Assembly (NCBI RefSeq): GCF_018390535.1
Contig: NZ_JAHBBW010000005.1
Coordinates: 1-64,000, forward strand
Source: Bacteroides propionicigenes
Lineage (GTDB): Bacteria; Bacteroidota; Bacteroidia; Bacteroidales; Bacteroidaceae
Length of the DNA: 64,000 nucleotides
Direction of reading: 5' to 3'
Shown here: positions 44,640-54,914 of the stretch, one piece after another
Position numbering within the stretch: position 1 is the stretch's first letter
How the letters are laid out: the number at the start of each line of letters is the position of its first letter
The notes under the pieces: model-generated
What the model was told of the DNA's origin: nothing
The model's input: only the letters and a program-made list of their open reading frames with translations
The model's database searches: none
Program-made: the position numbers and the translations under genes

Positions 44640-45767
44640 CTATACCCGTTTCAGGTCGAAACTGGCATCCCAGTCTTTCCATACGGGCTCGCGTCCCAAA
44701 TTCTTCAAGGCTTTGTCTACTTCTACGGCCTTGCGTTCATCGCTGACGTGGAATTGCTCCAGAGTTTGCGGATAGCTGTAATATCCACCCGGTTCAGTCT
44801 TGCTTTCCGCGCTCATGGTGGTAACTCCCAGAGTTGCCATGTGGTCGCGTATGAAAGCCGGTTCGCGGGTAGAGTAGGATATATCCACATCATGGTCGAA
44901 TATCCGCATGGCAAATGTAACTTGCGCCAGTTCGCGGTCGCTCATAATTACGTTGGGTTGGAAGCCGCCGTTTTCCGAGGGGCGCATACGCGGGAAGTTG
45001 ACGCTATACTTTGTTTTCCAGTAGTGCTTCTGGAGATAGCGCAGGTGGTATGCCATCATGCAGATATCGGTTCTCCACTCTTTCTCCAAGCCGATAAGCA
45101 CTCCCATGCCGATGGAATGCACGCCCGCCTGTCCCATACGGTCAAAGCCGTTGACACGCCATTCAAATTTGGACTTCATGCCGCGCGGATGATAGATGTT
45201 GTAGTTTGCCTTATGGTAGGTTTCCTGAAAGCAAATGACGCCGTTCATGCCATGTTCTTTCAGCTCGGCATACTCTTCGGCTTTCAGGGGCATTACCTCA
45301 ATCTTCAGGTTACTGAAATAAGGCTTTGCCAAGTCGAGTGCGCGGGCTATGTACGGAACGCCCGCCTTAGCCGGATTTTCGCCCGTAACCAGCAACAGGT
45401 TCTCAAAAGGAGCGAGCTTTTTGATAGCCTTGTATTCGTTCACTATTTCCTCTTCCGTCAAGATGGTGCGGGGCATGGGATTGCTGATGTGGAAACCGCA
45501 GTACACGCACGAGTTGGTGCAGGAGTTCGTAATATACAACGGCACAAACATGGAAATCGTTTTTCCGAAACGCTCTTCCGTATATTTCTTGCTTAAACGT
45601 GCCATTGTCTCCAAATAGGGGACGGCTGCCGGTGAGATGAGCGCCATAAAGTCCTCTACATCACAATGTTCTTTGGAAAGGGCACGACGTACGTCCGCAT
45701 CTGTTTTGGAGTTGATGCGGTCGGTCGTCTCTTCCCATGATATTTTTTCTAATTCGTCTGAAAACAT
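44640..45767 (-). CDS. thiH: 2-iminoacetate synthase (radical SAM)
   Basis: It cleaves tyrosine to dehydroglycine for the anaerobic thiazole route. The 375-residue radical SAM enzyme has the cluster motif CTNSCVYCGF (Cx3Cx2C). CFQETYHKANY, FPRMRPSENGG and LGVTTMSAESKTEPGGY are ThiH-typical. Use of ThiH rather than glycine oxidase ThiO fits an anaerobe. It lies 18 bases after thiC. Confidence 0.95.
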   Translation of the reverse strand: MFSDELEKISWEETTDRINSKTDADVRRALSKEHCDVEDFMALISPAAVPYLETMARLSKKYTEERFGKTISMFVPLYITNSCTNSCVYCGFHISNPMPRTILTEEEIVNEYKAIKKLAPFENLLLVTGENPAKAGVPYIARALDLAKPYFSNLKIEVMPLKAEEYAELKEHGMNGVICFQETYHKANYNIYHPRGMKSKFEWRVNGFDRMGQAGVHSIGMGVLIGLEKEWRTDICMMAYHLRYLQKHYWKTKYSVNFPRMRPSENGGFQPNVIMSDRELAQVTFAMRIFDHDVDISYSTREPAFIRDHMATLGVTTMSAESKTEPGGYYSYPQTLEQFHVSDERKAVEVDKALKNLGREPVWKDWDASFDLKRV

Positions 45768-45785
45768 ATAATCCTATTTTAAGAA

Positions 45786-47627
<1,842 letters not shown>

Positions 47628-47708
47628 GCCAGCAACAGTCGGGAAAGCGTTTTTTACTCCTGTTCATAAAAAGTAACCAAAAAGGCTTATTTGTCAAATA
47701 ATCGGCTC

Positions 47709-48485
47709 TTATTCGTTCAGAAAAGAAGTCAATGGTGAACTGGCTTCGGCAACAAAGTTGTCCGCCTGCAATCCCAAGCCGGCTTCGTAAGCCATACGTC
47801 CGGCTTCTACGGCTTGTCTGAAGGCTTCTGCCATCGCCACGGGATTGCCCGCTACGGCAATGGCCGTATTGACCAGACAGGCGGAAGCGCCCATCTCCAT
47901 TGCTTCGGCGGCATGGCTGGGAGCACCGATGCCCGCATCCACCACTACGGGGATGGTGGCTTGTTCGATGATAATCCGCAGGAAATCGCGTGTCTGCAAC
48001 CCTTTGTTTGTACCGATGGGCGCACCCAGCGGCATGACGGTGGCGGCTCCGGCTTCTTCCAGACGTTTGCAAAGCGTAGGGTCTGCCTGACAATAAGGAA
48101 GGACTATGAAGCCCAGTTTTACCAACTCTTCCGTAGCTTTCAGGGTCTCGATGGAGTCGGGAAGAAGATAACGCGGGTCGGGGTGAATTTCCAGTTTCAG
48201 CCAGTTGGTTCCGAATGCTTCGCGCGCCATTTGTGCGGCAAATACGGCTTCCTCGGCATTGCGCACGCCGGAAGTGTTGGGCAGAAGCTGGATGTGTGGA
48301 TGACGGATATGTTTCAGCATATCATCTTCCTTGTTCTCCAGTTCTATACGCTTCATGGCCACCGTTACCATCTCTGTACCGGATGCCAGAATGGATTGCT
48401 CCATGATTTCATTGGAATTGAATTTTCCCGTTCCCAAAAACAGGCGGGAGCTGAATTCACGTCCCGCAATAATTAATTTCTCCAT
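47709..48485 (-). CDS. thiG: Thiazole synthase
   Basis: It condenses DXP, dehydroglycine and ThiS-thiocarboxylate into the thiazole phosphate. The 258-residue TIM barrel has the opening [19 protein letters not shown] and the Schiff-base Lys region [13 protein letters not shown] with [17 protein letters not shown] and [21 protein letters not shown] follow. It follows thiE with a 161-base gap that contains a palindromic repeat. Confidence 0.96.
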   Translation of the reverse strand: MEKLIIAGREFSSRLFLGTGKFNSNEIMEQSILASGTEMVTVAMKRIELENKEDDMLKHIRHPHIQLLPNTSGVRNAEEAVFAAQMAREAFGTNWLKLEIHPDPRYLLPDSIETLKATEELVKLGFIVLPYCQADPTLCKRLEEAGAATVMPLGAPIGTNKGLQTRDFLRIIIEQATIPVVVDAGIGAPSHAAEAMEMGASACLVNTAIAVAGNPVAMAEAFRQAVEAGRMAYEAGLGLQADNFVAEASSPLTSFLNE

Positions 48486-48528
48486 ATCATTTTATTTGTT
48501 AAGTGAATTTGCTTAATTAACCTATACT

Positions 48529-48614
48529 ATCTGTCATTCAGAGCGCAGCGAAGAATCTCTTCTCTTGATGTATGCACAGAGAATAGATTCTTCGCTGCGC
48601 TCTGAATGACAGAT
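48529..48614. repeat. Palindromic repeat (GTCATTCAGAGCG family), copy 2, inside the thi operon
   Basis: A perfect 30-bp inverted repeat (48529-48558 with 48585-48614) has a 26-base centre. The arm reads CTGTCATTCAGAGCGCAGCG and then AAGAATCT, one base different from the core of the copy near 2.5 kb. It sits between thiE and thiG within the transcribed unit and would fold into a very stable RNA hairpin. Confidence 0.9.
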
Positions 48615-48646
48615 GTTCCTGATATAAATTAAATTTCAGCACTTAC

Positions 48647-49306
48647 TTATCTCAATATTGGTTTGTTTGATTGATTTCCGTCTGTTTGATTGATTTCCGC
48701 AAGAATCCTTCGCATCTCTTCTGCCGGATGCTCCGCCCGCAGCACAGTACCCGAAAGGGCGATGCCCGTGACGCCTGTCTGCATGACAGACGGAATGTCG
48801 GCGAAAGTAATTCCGCCGATAGCGACGACAGGAAGGCTGATATTCTCCGCCCGCATCCGGCGGATAATCTCTTTATATCCTTCCAAACCCAGTATGGGGC
48901 TGAGCTTCTGTTTGGTTGCAGTGTATCTGAACGGTCCGCAACCGATGTAGTTTACTCCGTCGAGCCAATGCTTCTTTACGTCTTCGTATGTGTTGGCTGT
49001 GCCGCCTATGATATATTCGCTGCCAAGTATGCGCCGTGCTTCGGCAACGGGCATATCGTTCTTGCCGAGGTGTACGCCGTCTGCACCGATTTCCTTGACC
49101 AGTTCCACGTGGTCGTCAATGATGAAGATAGCGCCGCAATCATTGCATAGCTTCCTTATTTCCGCCGCTACGGGCAGTATGTCTTCTTTCCCGGCATCTT
49201 TCATGCGCAGCTGTATCCACCGGCAGCCACCCTCCAAAGCCATGCGGGCGGAATCGAGGTAGGAATACTTCTCGGTGTAGTGTGTAATGAACTGAACTGA
49301 TTTCAT
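48647..49306 (-). CDS. thiE: Thiamin-phosphate synthase
   Basis: It joins HMP-pyrophosphate and thiazole phosphate to thiamin phosphate. The 219-residue protein has all ThiE landmarks: RWIQLRMKDAGKED, FIIDDHVELVKEIGADGVHLGKNDM, a GGTANTYEDV loop, YIGCGPFRYTATKQ and VVAIGGI. It starts four bases after thiS ends and precedes thiG in the operon. Confidence 0.95.
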   Translation of the reverse strand: MKSVQFITHYTEKYSYLDSARMALEGGCRWIQLRMKDAGKEDILPVAAEIRKLCNDCGAIFIIDDHVELVKEIGADGVHLGKNDMPVAEARRILGSEYIIGGTANTYEDVKKHWLDGVNYIGCGPFRYTATKQKLSPILGLEGYKEIIRRMRAENISLPVVAIGGITFADIPSVMQTGVTGIALSGTVLRAEHPAEEMRRILAEINQTDGNQSNKPILR

Positions 49307-49310
49307 AGTC

Positions 49311-49508
49311 TCATCCGCCGCAGGCAGCTTTTATTATAACAATGGATATACCTTCGGACAGGGCATAATCCGTCCACTCCGCACGTGGAATCATGCGGTT
49401 GTTTACGGCAACGGCAATACCTTGCGCCGGCAAGGAAAGGTCGTTTGTCAATTGCGAAAGGGTAGCGGCATCGGTTTCCACTTCTTTGTTGTTGATTAAT
49501 ACTTTCAT
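49311..49508 (-). CDS. thiS: Sulfur carrier protein ThiS
   Basis: A 65-residue ubiquitin-like sulfur carrier. It opens MKVLINNKEVETDAATLSQL and ends IKAACGG; the terminal Gly-Gly is adenylated by ThiF and thiocarboxylated. As the first gene after the TPP riboswitch it opens the thiamin operon. An upstream in-frame reading from 49548 is not needed. Confidence 0.95.
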   Translation of the reverse strand: MKVLINNKEVETDAATLSQLTNDLSLPAQGIAVAVNNRMIPRAEWTDYALSEGISIVIIKAACGG

Positions 49509-49588
49509 GTTTTGTTTCTGTTAAGTAAAACAATGGAAGTAAATACAAAGAAGTACCGTTAAGGTAAGTTCTGTGAAGAAAAAATATC

Positions 49589-49660
49589 CAATTCCTACGG
49601 CAGTACTAACTGCATCAGGTTCGAGGGTATAATCTCAGCCCGTCGGGGCACCCCTTTGTC
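49589..49660 (-). promoter_or_regulatory. TPP riboswitch (THI element)
   Basis: Read on the minus strand it has GGGGTGCC, GGGCTGAGA, ACCCTCGAACCTGAT, GCAGTTAGTACTGC and CGTAGG, the whole conserved aptamer in order. It lies about 80 bases before thiS. No clear terminator hairpin follows, so control may be at translation or by another structure. TPP binding should repress thiS through thiD. Confidence 0.95.
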
Positions 49661-49670
49661 TTTACAGCGG

Positions 49671-49704
49671 CAAAGGTAAAGGAAAATAAGATATAAAAAA
49701 CAAA
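49671..49704 (-). promoter_or_regulatory. Promoter of the thi operon
   Basis: Minus-strand TTTG (49704-49701), a 22-base spacer and TACCTTTG (49678-49671). The predicted start near 49665 is immediately before the TPP aptamer. Confidence 0.65.
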
Positions 49705-49774
49705 AGGAGGGATTTTTTTCTTAAAGCAGAGGGAAAGAAAATACATCGGAAGGCGAATACATTATATATAATGA

Positions 49775-49832
49775 TTGAACCTGATTCAGTATAAGACAAA
49801 GACAAGCTTGTCATATACTAAATCAGGTTCAA
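49775..49832. repeat. 24-bp inverted repeat carrying the TPP-core sequence, downstream of fabD
   Basis: Arms 49775-49798 and 49809-49832 match at 22 of 24 positions. Each contains TTGAACCTGATT followed by AGTATA, close to the conserved GAACCTGAT core of TPP aptamers. It lies 20 bases past the fabD stop and may act as its terminator, although no good T-run follows. The stretch from 49681 to 49774 shows nothing else I can name. Confidence 0.8.
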
Positions 49833-49852
49833 CCGAAAAAAACTTCTATGGA

Positions 49853-50740
49853 TTATGCTATGCCATGGGCTGTTGCACCGGCATCAATCTTCTTGATAAG
49901 TCCTTGCAGAACTGCGCCCGGGCCACATTCGGTAAAGTCTGTAGCGCCATCGGCAATCATGTTCTTCACGGTTTGGGTCCAGCGTACGGAAGCTGTCAGC
50001 TGGGCAACAAGGTTCTTCTTGATTTCAGCCGGGTCTGTGTGGGGCAGAGCATCTACATTCTGATAGACAGGACACTTCGGAGTGTGGATTTCAGTAGCGT
50101 TGATAGCTGCCTCCAACTCGACTTTAGCGGGATTCATCAGCGGAGAGTGGAATGCACCGCCTACCTTCAAAGGCAAAGCGCGCTTTGCACCGGCGGCTTT
50201 CATCAACTCACAAGCCTTGTTGATGCCTTCGATAGAACCGGAGATTACAATCTGTCCCGGGCAGTTATAATTGGCAGCTACACAAACTTCGCCTTCCGCG
50301 CTTACCTGTGCGCAGATTTCCTCAACTTTTTCATCCGGCAAAGCAATGATGGCAGCCATAGTGGAAGGCTGTGCCTCGCAGGCCTTCTGCATAGCCATGG
50401 CGCGGGCATATACCAATTTCAAACCGTCTTCAAAGCTCAATGCACCGGCGGCAACCAATGCGGAGAACTCGCCGAGAGAGTGACCGGCAGTCATTTCAGG
50501 TTTGAAATCATCACCCATGCAGAGTGCGGAGATAACGGAATGAAGGAATACGGCAGGTTGTGTTACTTTGGTTTGACGCAAATCTTCGTCCGTACCGTTG
50601 AACATAATATCTGTAATACGATACCCGAGGATATCATTTGCTTTCTCAAAAAGTTCTTTGGCTAAAGCCGAGTTTTCGTACAAGTCTTTTCCCATTCCTA
50701 CGAACTGGGCACCTTGACCCGGAAATACAAATGCTTTCAT
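49853..50740 (-). CDS. fabD: Malonyl-CoA:ACP transacylase
   Basis: It moves malonyl from CoA to acyl carrier protein at the start of fatty acid elongation. The 295-residue protein begins AFVFPGQGAQFVGMGKDLY and has the nucleophile S88 in TAGHSLGEFSAL. The catalytic His lies in the GAFHSPLMNPAK segment. Length is normal. It stands alone, with its own -7 box and flanked by the thi leader and the xylose operon. Confidence 0.96.
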   Translation of the reverse strand: MKAFVFPGQGAQFVGMGKDLYENSALAKELFEKANDILGYRITDIMFNGTDEDLRQTKVTQPAVFLHSVISALCMGDDFKPEMTAGHSLGEFSALVAAGALSFEDGLKLVYARAMAMQKACEAQPSTMAAIIALPDEKVEEICAQVSAEGEVCVAANYNCPGQIVISGSIEGINKACELMKAAGAKRALPLKVGGAFHSPLMNPAKVELEAAINATEIHTPKCPVYQNVDALPHTDPAEIKKNLVAQLTASVRWTQTVKNMIADGATDFTECGPGAVLQGLIKKIDAGATAHGIA

Positions 50741-50777
50741 ATTTACTTATTTTTAGTGTTTAATTAAAAAAGTGGTG

Positions 50778-50785
50778 CAAAGGTA
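50778..50785 (-). promoter_or_regulatory. Putative -7 box for fabD
   Basis: Minus-strand TACCTTTG lies 38 bases before the ATG at 50740. Confidence 0.55.
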
Positions 50786-50983
50786 TAGGTTTTTCTGATA
50801 ACCACCGCACAAATGGGCGTTTTTTGTGCAATGAACTTTTTTTACATACAGCCTGCAATACAATATGTAGTGTTCCCGAAAGGCAGATTGAGATATAGTA
50901 AAATCCTTATAAATTAAGCACTTTACGGTTATTGTACATATTACAATTACACCCGGCGATGATAACCTAAATCTACATATTGT

Positions 50984-51008
50984 ATTTTATATGATAACAA
51001 TATAAAAT
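50984..51008. promoter_or_regulatory. Candidate operator upstream of xylR
   Basis: A perfect 9-bp inverted repeat, ATTTTATAT (50984-50992) and ATATAAAAT (51000-51008), lies about 75 bases upstream of the xylR -7 box. Further TATTGTA half-elements flank it. It may bind the XylR product, but this is unproven. The rest of the 396-base fabD-xylR gap (50786-50983) is AT-rich with nothing else I can support. Confidence 0.35.
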
Positions 51009-51084
51009 GATATTGTAAAATGTATGATATGTATTCATCTGTAAAATAATGCTTTATAACATAGTAAAAATATTCTTTTTCTCT

Positions 51085-51115
51085 ATTGCGAATTAGAAAA
51101 ACCTCATTATATTTG
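51085..51115 (+). promoter_or_regulatory. Promoter of xylR
   Basis: ATTG (51085-51088, one mismatch), a 19-base spacer and TATATTTG (51108-51115). The predicted start near 51122 is downstream of the ATG at 51086, which rules that codon out as the translation start. Confidence 0.65.
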
Positions 51116-51136
51116 CAGCCGTTAAACATAAATATT

Positions 51137-51868
51137 ATGCAAAACATGGAACATAATATGCCTTTGGCAAACAATCATATTTCCGTAGATTGTGTAGTGA
51201 TCGGTTTTGACGGAGAACAACTGAAGGTCCTGCTGGTAAAACGGGCAGGAGAGGAGGAAGGCGAAATCTTTCACGATATGAAACTTCCCGGCAGCTTGAT
51301 TTATATGGATGAAGATTTGGATGAAGCCGCCCAACGGGTGTTGAATGAATTGACCGGACTCAAAAATGTAAATTTGATGCAATTCAAGGCTTTCGGTTCC
51401 AAAAACCGCACAAAAGATCCCAAAGACGTACATTGGCTGGAACGTGCCATGCAGTCCAAAGTGGAACGTATTGTGACCATTGCATACCTTTCATTGGTAA
51501 AGATAGACCGCACTCTGAATCGTAACTTGGATGACTATATGGCGAGCTGGGTAGCTTTACCGGATATTAAAGCGTTGGCATTTGACCACAACCTTATCAT
51601 AAAAGAAGCAATAACTTATATCCGCCAATATATAGAGTTTAATCCATCGTCGTTGTTTGATTTGTTACCGCGTAAGTTTACCGCGTCTCAACTCCGGACT
51701 TTATATGAACTGCTGTACGGCAAACAGATTGATGTACGCAATTTCCACAAAAAGATAGCCCTTATGGAGTATGTGGTTCCTTTGGAAGAAAAGCAACAGG
51801 GTGTTGCCCATCGCGCAGCACGGTATTATCGCTTTGATAAAAAGATATATAATAAGGTGAGGCGATGA
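51137..51868 (+). CDS. xylR: NUDIX-related (NrtR-family) xylose regulator
   Basis: A 243-residue regulator. An N-terminal Nudix-like domain (about 12-145) has a degenerate Nudix box (LDEAAQRVLNELTGL lacks the REXXEE core), so ligand sensing rather than hydrolysis is likely. A C-terminal winged-helix domain of the NrtR type (about 165-235) includes FTASQLRTLYELLYGKQIDVRNFHKKI. It sits directly before xylB-xylA-xylE, as in B. thetaiotaomicron, where related proteins control pentose genes. The start is at ATG 51137. Confidence 0.85.
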   Translation: MQNMEHNMPLANNHISVDCVVIGFDGEQLKVLLVKRAGEEEGEIFHDMKLPGSLIYMDEDLDEAAQRVLNELTGLKNVNLMQFKAFGSKNRTKDPKDVHWLERAMQSKVERIVTIAYLSLVKIDRTLNRNLDDYMASWVALPDIKALAFDHNLIIKEAITYIRQYIEFNPSSLFDLLPRKFTASQLRTLYELLYGKQIDVRNFHKKIALMEYVVPLEEKQQGVAHRAARYYRFDKKIYNKVRR

Positions 51869-51934
51869 AACAGCGATAGGGTGATAAAGTGGCAGGTGAA
51901 TAGGAATAGTAATACCTTTAATTTTTAATTCAAT

Positions 51935-53422
51935 ATGTATTTATTAGGTTATGACATCGGCAGCTCGTCCGTAAAAGCGAGTTTGGTAAACGCAGAAAGC
52001 GGCAAATGTGTATCTTCTGCATTTTTCCCGAAAACAGAAGCAGAAATTATTGCCGTAAAACCGGGTTGGGCAGAACAAAATCCGGAAAACTGGTGGGAAA
52101 ACTTAAAACTGGCGACACAAGCCGTATTGACTGAATCCCGTGTAGATGCAGCAGACATCAAAGCTATTGGTATATCTTACCAAATGCATGGATTGGTGTG
52201 TGTGGACAAAGAACAAAATGTACTGCGTCCGGCAATCATCTGGTGTGATTCCAGAGCCGTACCCTATGGACAAAAGGCTTTTGAAACATTAGGAGAAGAG
52301 ATGTGTCTTTCTCATTTACTGAATTCTCCGGGTAATTTCACAGCGTCCAAACTTGCTTGGATTAAGGAAAATGAACCGTCTGTCTACGAGAAAATATACA
52401 AGATTATGTTGCCGGGCGATTACATTGCCATGAAGTTGAGCGGCACAATCTGCACTACCGTATCAGGCTTGTCGGAAGGTATGTTCTGGGATTTCAAGAA
52501 TAATCAGGTGGCGGACTTCTTGATGAAATATTATGGTTTCGACCATTCATTGATAGCTGACATTAAACCGACTTTCTCCGAACAGGGACGTGTTAATGCC
52601 GCCGCTGCCCAAGAATTAGGCTTGAAAGAGGGTACGCCTATTACATATCGCGCCGGCGACCAACCCAATAATGCACTGTCGCTGAATGTATTCAACCCGG
52701 GTGAAATAGCATCTACTGCAGGTACATCGGGAGTGGTTTACGGTGTGAACGGTGAAGTGAATTATGATCCGAAATCACGTGTCAACACTTTTGCACACGT
52801 TAACCATACAACAGAACAAACCCGTTTGGGAGTGCTCTTGTGCATCAATGGTACAGGTATCCTTAACTCATGGGTAAAACGTACCGTTGCTCCCGAAGGC
52901 ATTTCTTACAGCGATATGAATGTGCTTGCCGCTCAGGCTCCTATCGGAAGTGCCGGTATCAGCATTCTGCCCTTCGGCAACGGTGCGGAGCGTATGTTGG
53001 AGAATAAAGAAATAGGTTGCTCCATCCAGGGCGTGAACTTCAACCAACATGGCAAACAGCACATTATTCGTGCCGCACAGGAAGGTATTGTATTTTCCTT
53101 TAAATATGGCATCGATATTATGGAGCAAATGGGTATTCCGGTACAAAAAATCCACGCAGGTAAAGCCAATATGTTCCTCAGCCCGCTGTTCCGCGAAACG
53201 CTGGCAGGTGTGACAGGAGCCGTAATCGAACTTTACGACACTGACGGTTCGGTAGGTGCAGCCAAAGGTGCAGGTATAGGTGCAGGTATCTACAAAGATA
53301 ATAATGAAGCCTTCGCCACACTTGAAAAACTGGAAATCATAGAACCGAAACAAGCTGACCGCCAAGCATATGCCGACGCATACGCACGTTGGAAACATTG
53401 TCTGGATATAAACATGAAATAA
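51935..53422 (+). CDS. xylB: Xylulokinase
   Basis: It phosphorylates D-xylulose to xylulose 5-phosphate for the pentose phosphate path. The 495-residue FGGY kinase has the ATP-binding start YDIGSSSVKASLV and the substrate region KAIGISYQMHGLVCVD. The FGGY signature area lies at CINGTGILNSWVKRTVAPEG and GGASTSG-like STAGTSGVVYG. The gene follows xylR by 66 bases and precedes xylA by 45, in operon arrangement. Confidence 0.94.
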   Translation: MYLLGYDIGSSSVKASLVNAESGKCVSSAFFPKTEAEIIAVKPGWAEQNPENWWENLKLATQAVLTESRVDAADIKAIGISYQMHGLVCVDKEQNVLRPAIIWCDSRAVPYGQKAFETLGEEMCLSHLLNSPGNFTASKLAWIKENEPSVYEKIYKIMLPGDYIAMKLSGTICTTVSGLSEGMFWDFKNNQVADFLMKYYGFDHSLIADIKPTFSEQGRVNAAAAQELGLKEGTPITYRAGDQPNNALSLNVFNPGEIASTAGTSGVVYGVNGEVNYDPKSRVNTFAHVNHTTEQTRLGVLLCINGTGILNSWVKRTVAPEGISYSDMNVLAAQAPIGSAGISILPFGNGAERMLENKEIGCSIQGVNFNQHGKQHIIRAAQEGIVFSFKYGIDIMEQMGIPVQKIHAGKANMFLSPLFRETLAGVTGAVIELYDTDGSVGAAKGAGIGAGIYKDNNEAFATLEKLEIIEPKQADRQAYADAYARWKHCLDINMK

Positions 53423-53467
53423 CAAATAATCAAATAGTAATATTAACCCTTTAAAACAATTAGAATT

Positions 53468-54784
53468 ATGGCAACAAAAGAGTATTTTCCCGGAATAGGA
53501 AAGATTAAATTCGAAGGTAAAGAGAGTATGAACCCGATGGCATTCCGCTACTACGATGCAGAGAAAGTTATCATGGGTAAAAAAATGAAAGACTGGTTGA
53601 AGTTTGCTATGGCATGGTGGCACACTCTCTGCGCAGAAGGTGGCGACCAGTTTGGTGGCGGTACAAAGCACTTCCCTTGGAATGGTGATGCTGACAAAGT
53701 ACAGGCTGCCAAGAATAAAATGGATGCAGGTTTCGAATTCATGCAGAAAATGGGTATCGAGTATTACTGCTTCCACGATGTAGACCTTTGCGAAGAAGCC
53801 GCTACTATCGAAGAATACGAAGCAAATCTGAAAGCTATCGTTGCTTATGCTAAACAAAAACAAGCTGAAACCGGTATCAAACTGTTGTGGGGTACTGCCA
53901 ATGTATTCGGTCACGCACGTTATATGAACGGTGCTGCTACCAATCCTGACTTTGACGTTGTAGCTCGCGCTGCCGTTCAAATCAAGAACGCTATCGACGC
54001 AACAATCGAGCTGGGTGGTTCAAATTATGTATTCTGGGGCGGACGCGAAGGCTATATGTCTCTGCTGAACACTGACCAAAAACGTGAAAAAGAACATCTT
54101 GCACAAATGTTGACTTTGGCACGCGACTATGCTCGTGCACGTGGCTTCAAAGGTACATTCTTGATTGAACCGAAACCGATGGAACCTTCCAAACATCAAT
54201 ATGATGTAGATACTGAAACTGTAATCGGCTTCCTGAAAGCTCACAACCTGGATAAGGACTTCAAGGTAAATATCGAAGTAAATCATGCTACATTGGCAGG
54301 TCATACATTCGAGCATGAACTTGCAGTTGCTGTGGATAACGGTATGTTGGGCTCTATCGATGCTAACCGTGGTGACTACCAGAACGGTTGGGATACAGAC
54401 CAATTCCCTATCGACAACTACGAATTGACACAAGCCATGATGCAGATTATCCGCAACGACGGTTTGGGCAACGGCGGTACTAACTTCGATGCCAAGACTC
54501 GCCGTAACTCTACAGACCTTGAAGATATCTTCATCGCTCACATTGCCGGCATGGATGCAATGGCACGTGCTTTGGAAAGCGCAGCCAAACTGCTTGAAGA
54601 ATCTCCTTACAAGAAAATGCTTGCTGACCGTTACGCTTCCTTTGACAGCGGTAAGGGTAAAGAATTTGAAGAAGGCAAGCTGACTTTGGAAGATGTCGTA
54701 GCTTACGCAAAAGCTAATGGCGAACCTAAACAAACCAGCGGTAAACAAGAATTGTACGAGGCAATCGTAAATATGTATTGCTGA
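53468..54784 (+). CDS. xylA: Xylose isomerase
   Basis: It converts D-xylose to D-xylulose in the cytoplasm. The 438-residue class II enzyme has the catalytic H103 in YYCFHDVDL and the metal-site segment [32 protein letters not shown] and [19 protein letters not shown] follow. Length and motifs match the Bacteroides enzymes. It lies between xylB and the symporter gene and is separated from the latter by a 130-base gap with a large inverted repeat. Confidence 0.97.
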   Translation: MATKEYFPGIGKIKFEGKESMNPMAFRYYDAEKVIMGKKMKDWLKFAMAWWHTLCAEGGDQFGGGTKHFPWNGDADKVQAAKNKMDAGFEFMQKMGIEYYCFHDVDLCEEAATIEEYEANLKAIVAYAKQKQAETGIKLLWGTANVFGHARYMNGAATNPDFDVVARAAVQIKNAIDATIELGGSNYVFWGGREGYMSLLNTDQKREKEHLAQMLTLARDYARARGFKGTFLIEPKPMEPSKHQYDVDTETVIGFLKAHNLDKDFKVNIEVNHATLAGHTFEHELAVAVDNGMLGSIDANRGDYQNGWDTDQFPIDNYELTQAMMQIIRNDGLGNGGTNFDAKTRRNSTDLEDIFIAHIAGMDAMARALESAAKLLEESPYKKMLADRYASFDSGKGKEFEEGKLTLEDVVAYAKANGEPKQTSGKQELYEAIVNMYC

Positions 54785-54793
54785 TTTTAATTA

Positions 54794-54885
54794 ATTACGA
54801 ATTACAAATTATCAACTATCGGAATAGCGGTTCTGCAACATTTTGCATCACCGCTGCCGGTAGCCCATAATTTGTAGTTCGTAAT
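54794..54885. repeat. Inverted repeat between xylA and xylE
   Basis: Arms 54794-54812 and 54867-54885 match at 18 of 19 positions. Inside them AGCGGT and ACCGCT form a second stem. The whole gap can fold as one long imperfect hairpin and may attenuate transcription into the transporter gene. Confidence 0.7.
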
Positions 54886-54914
54886 TTGTTATTAATTCCT
54901 AATCTAATTATATC

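Noticed and set aside
51086..51136. Upstream ATG for xylR
   Set aside because: The -7 box at 51108-51115 places the transcription start downstream of this codon.
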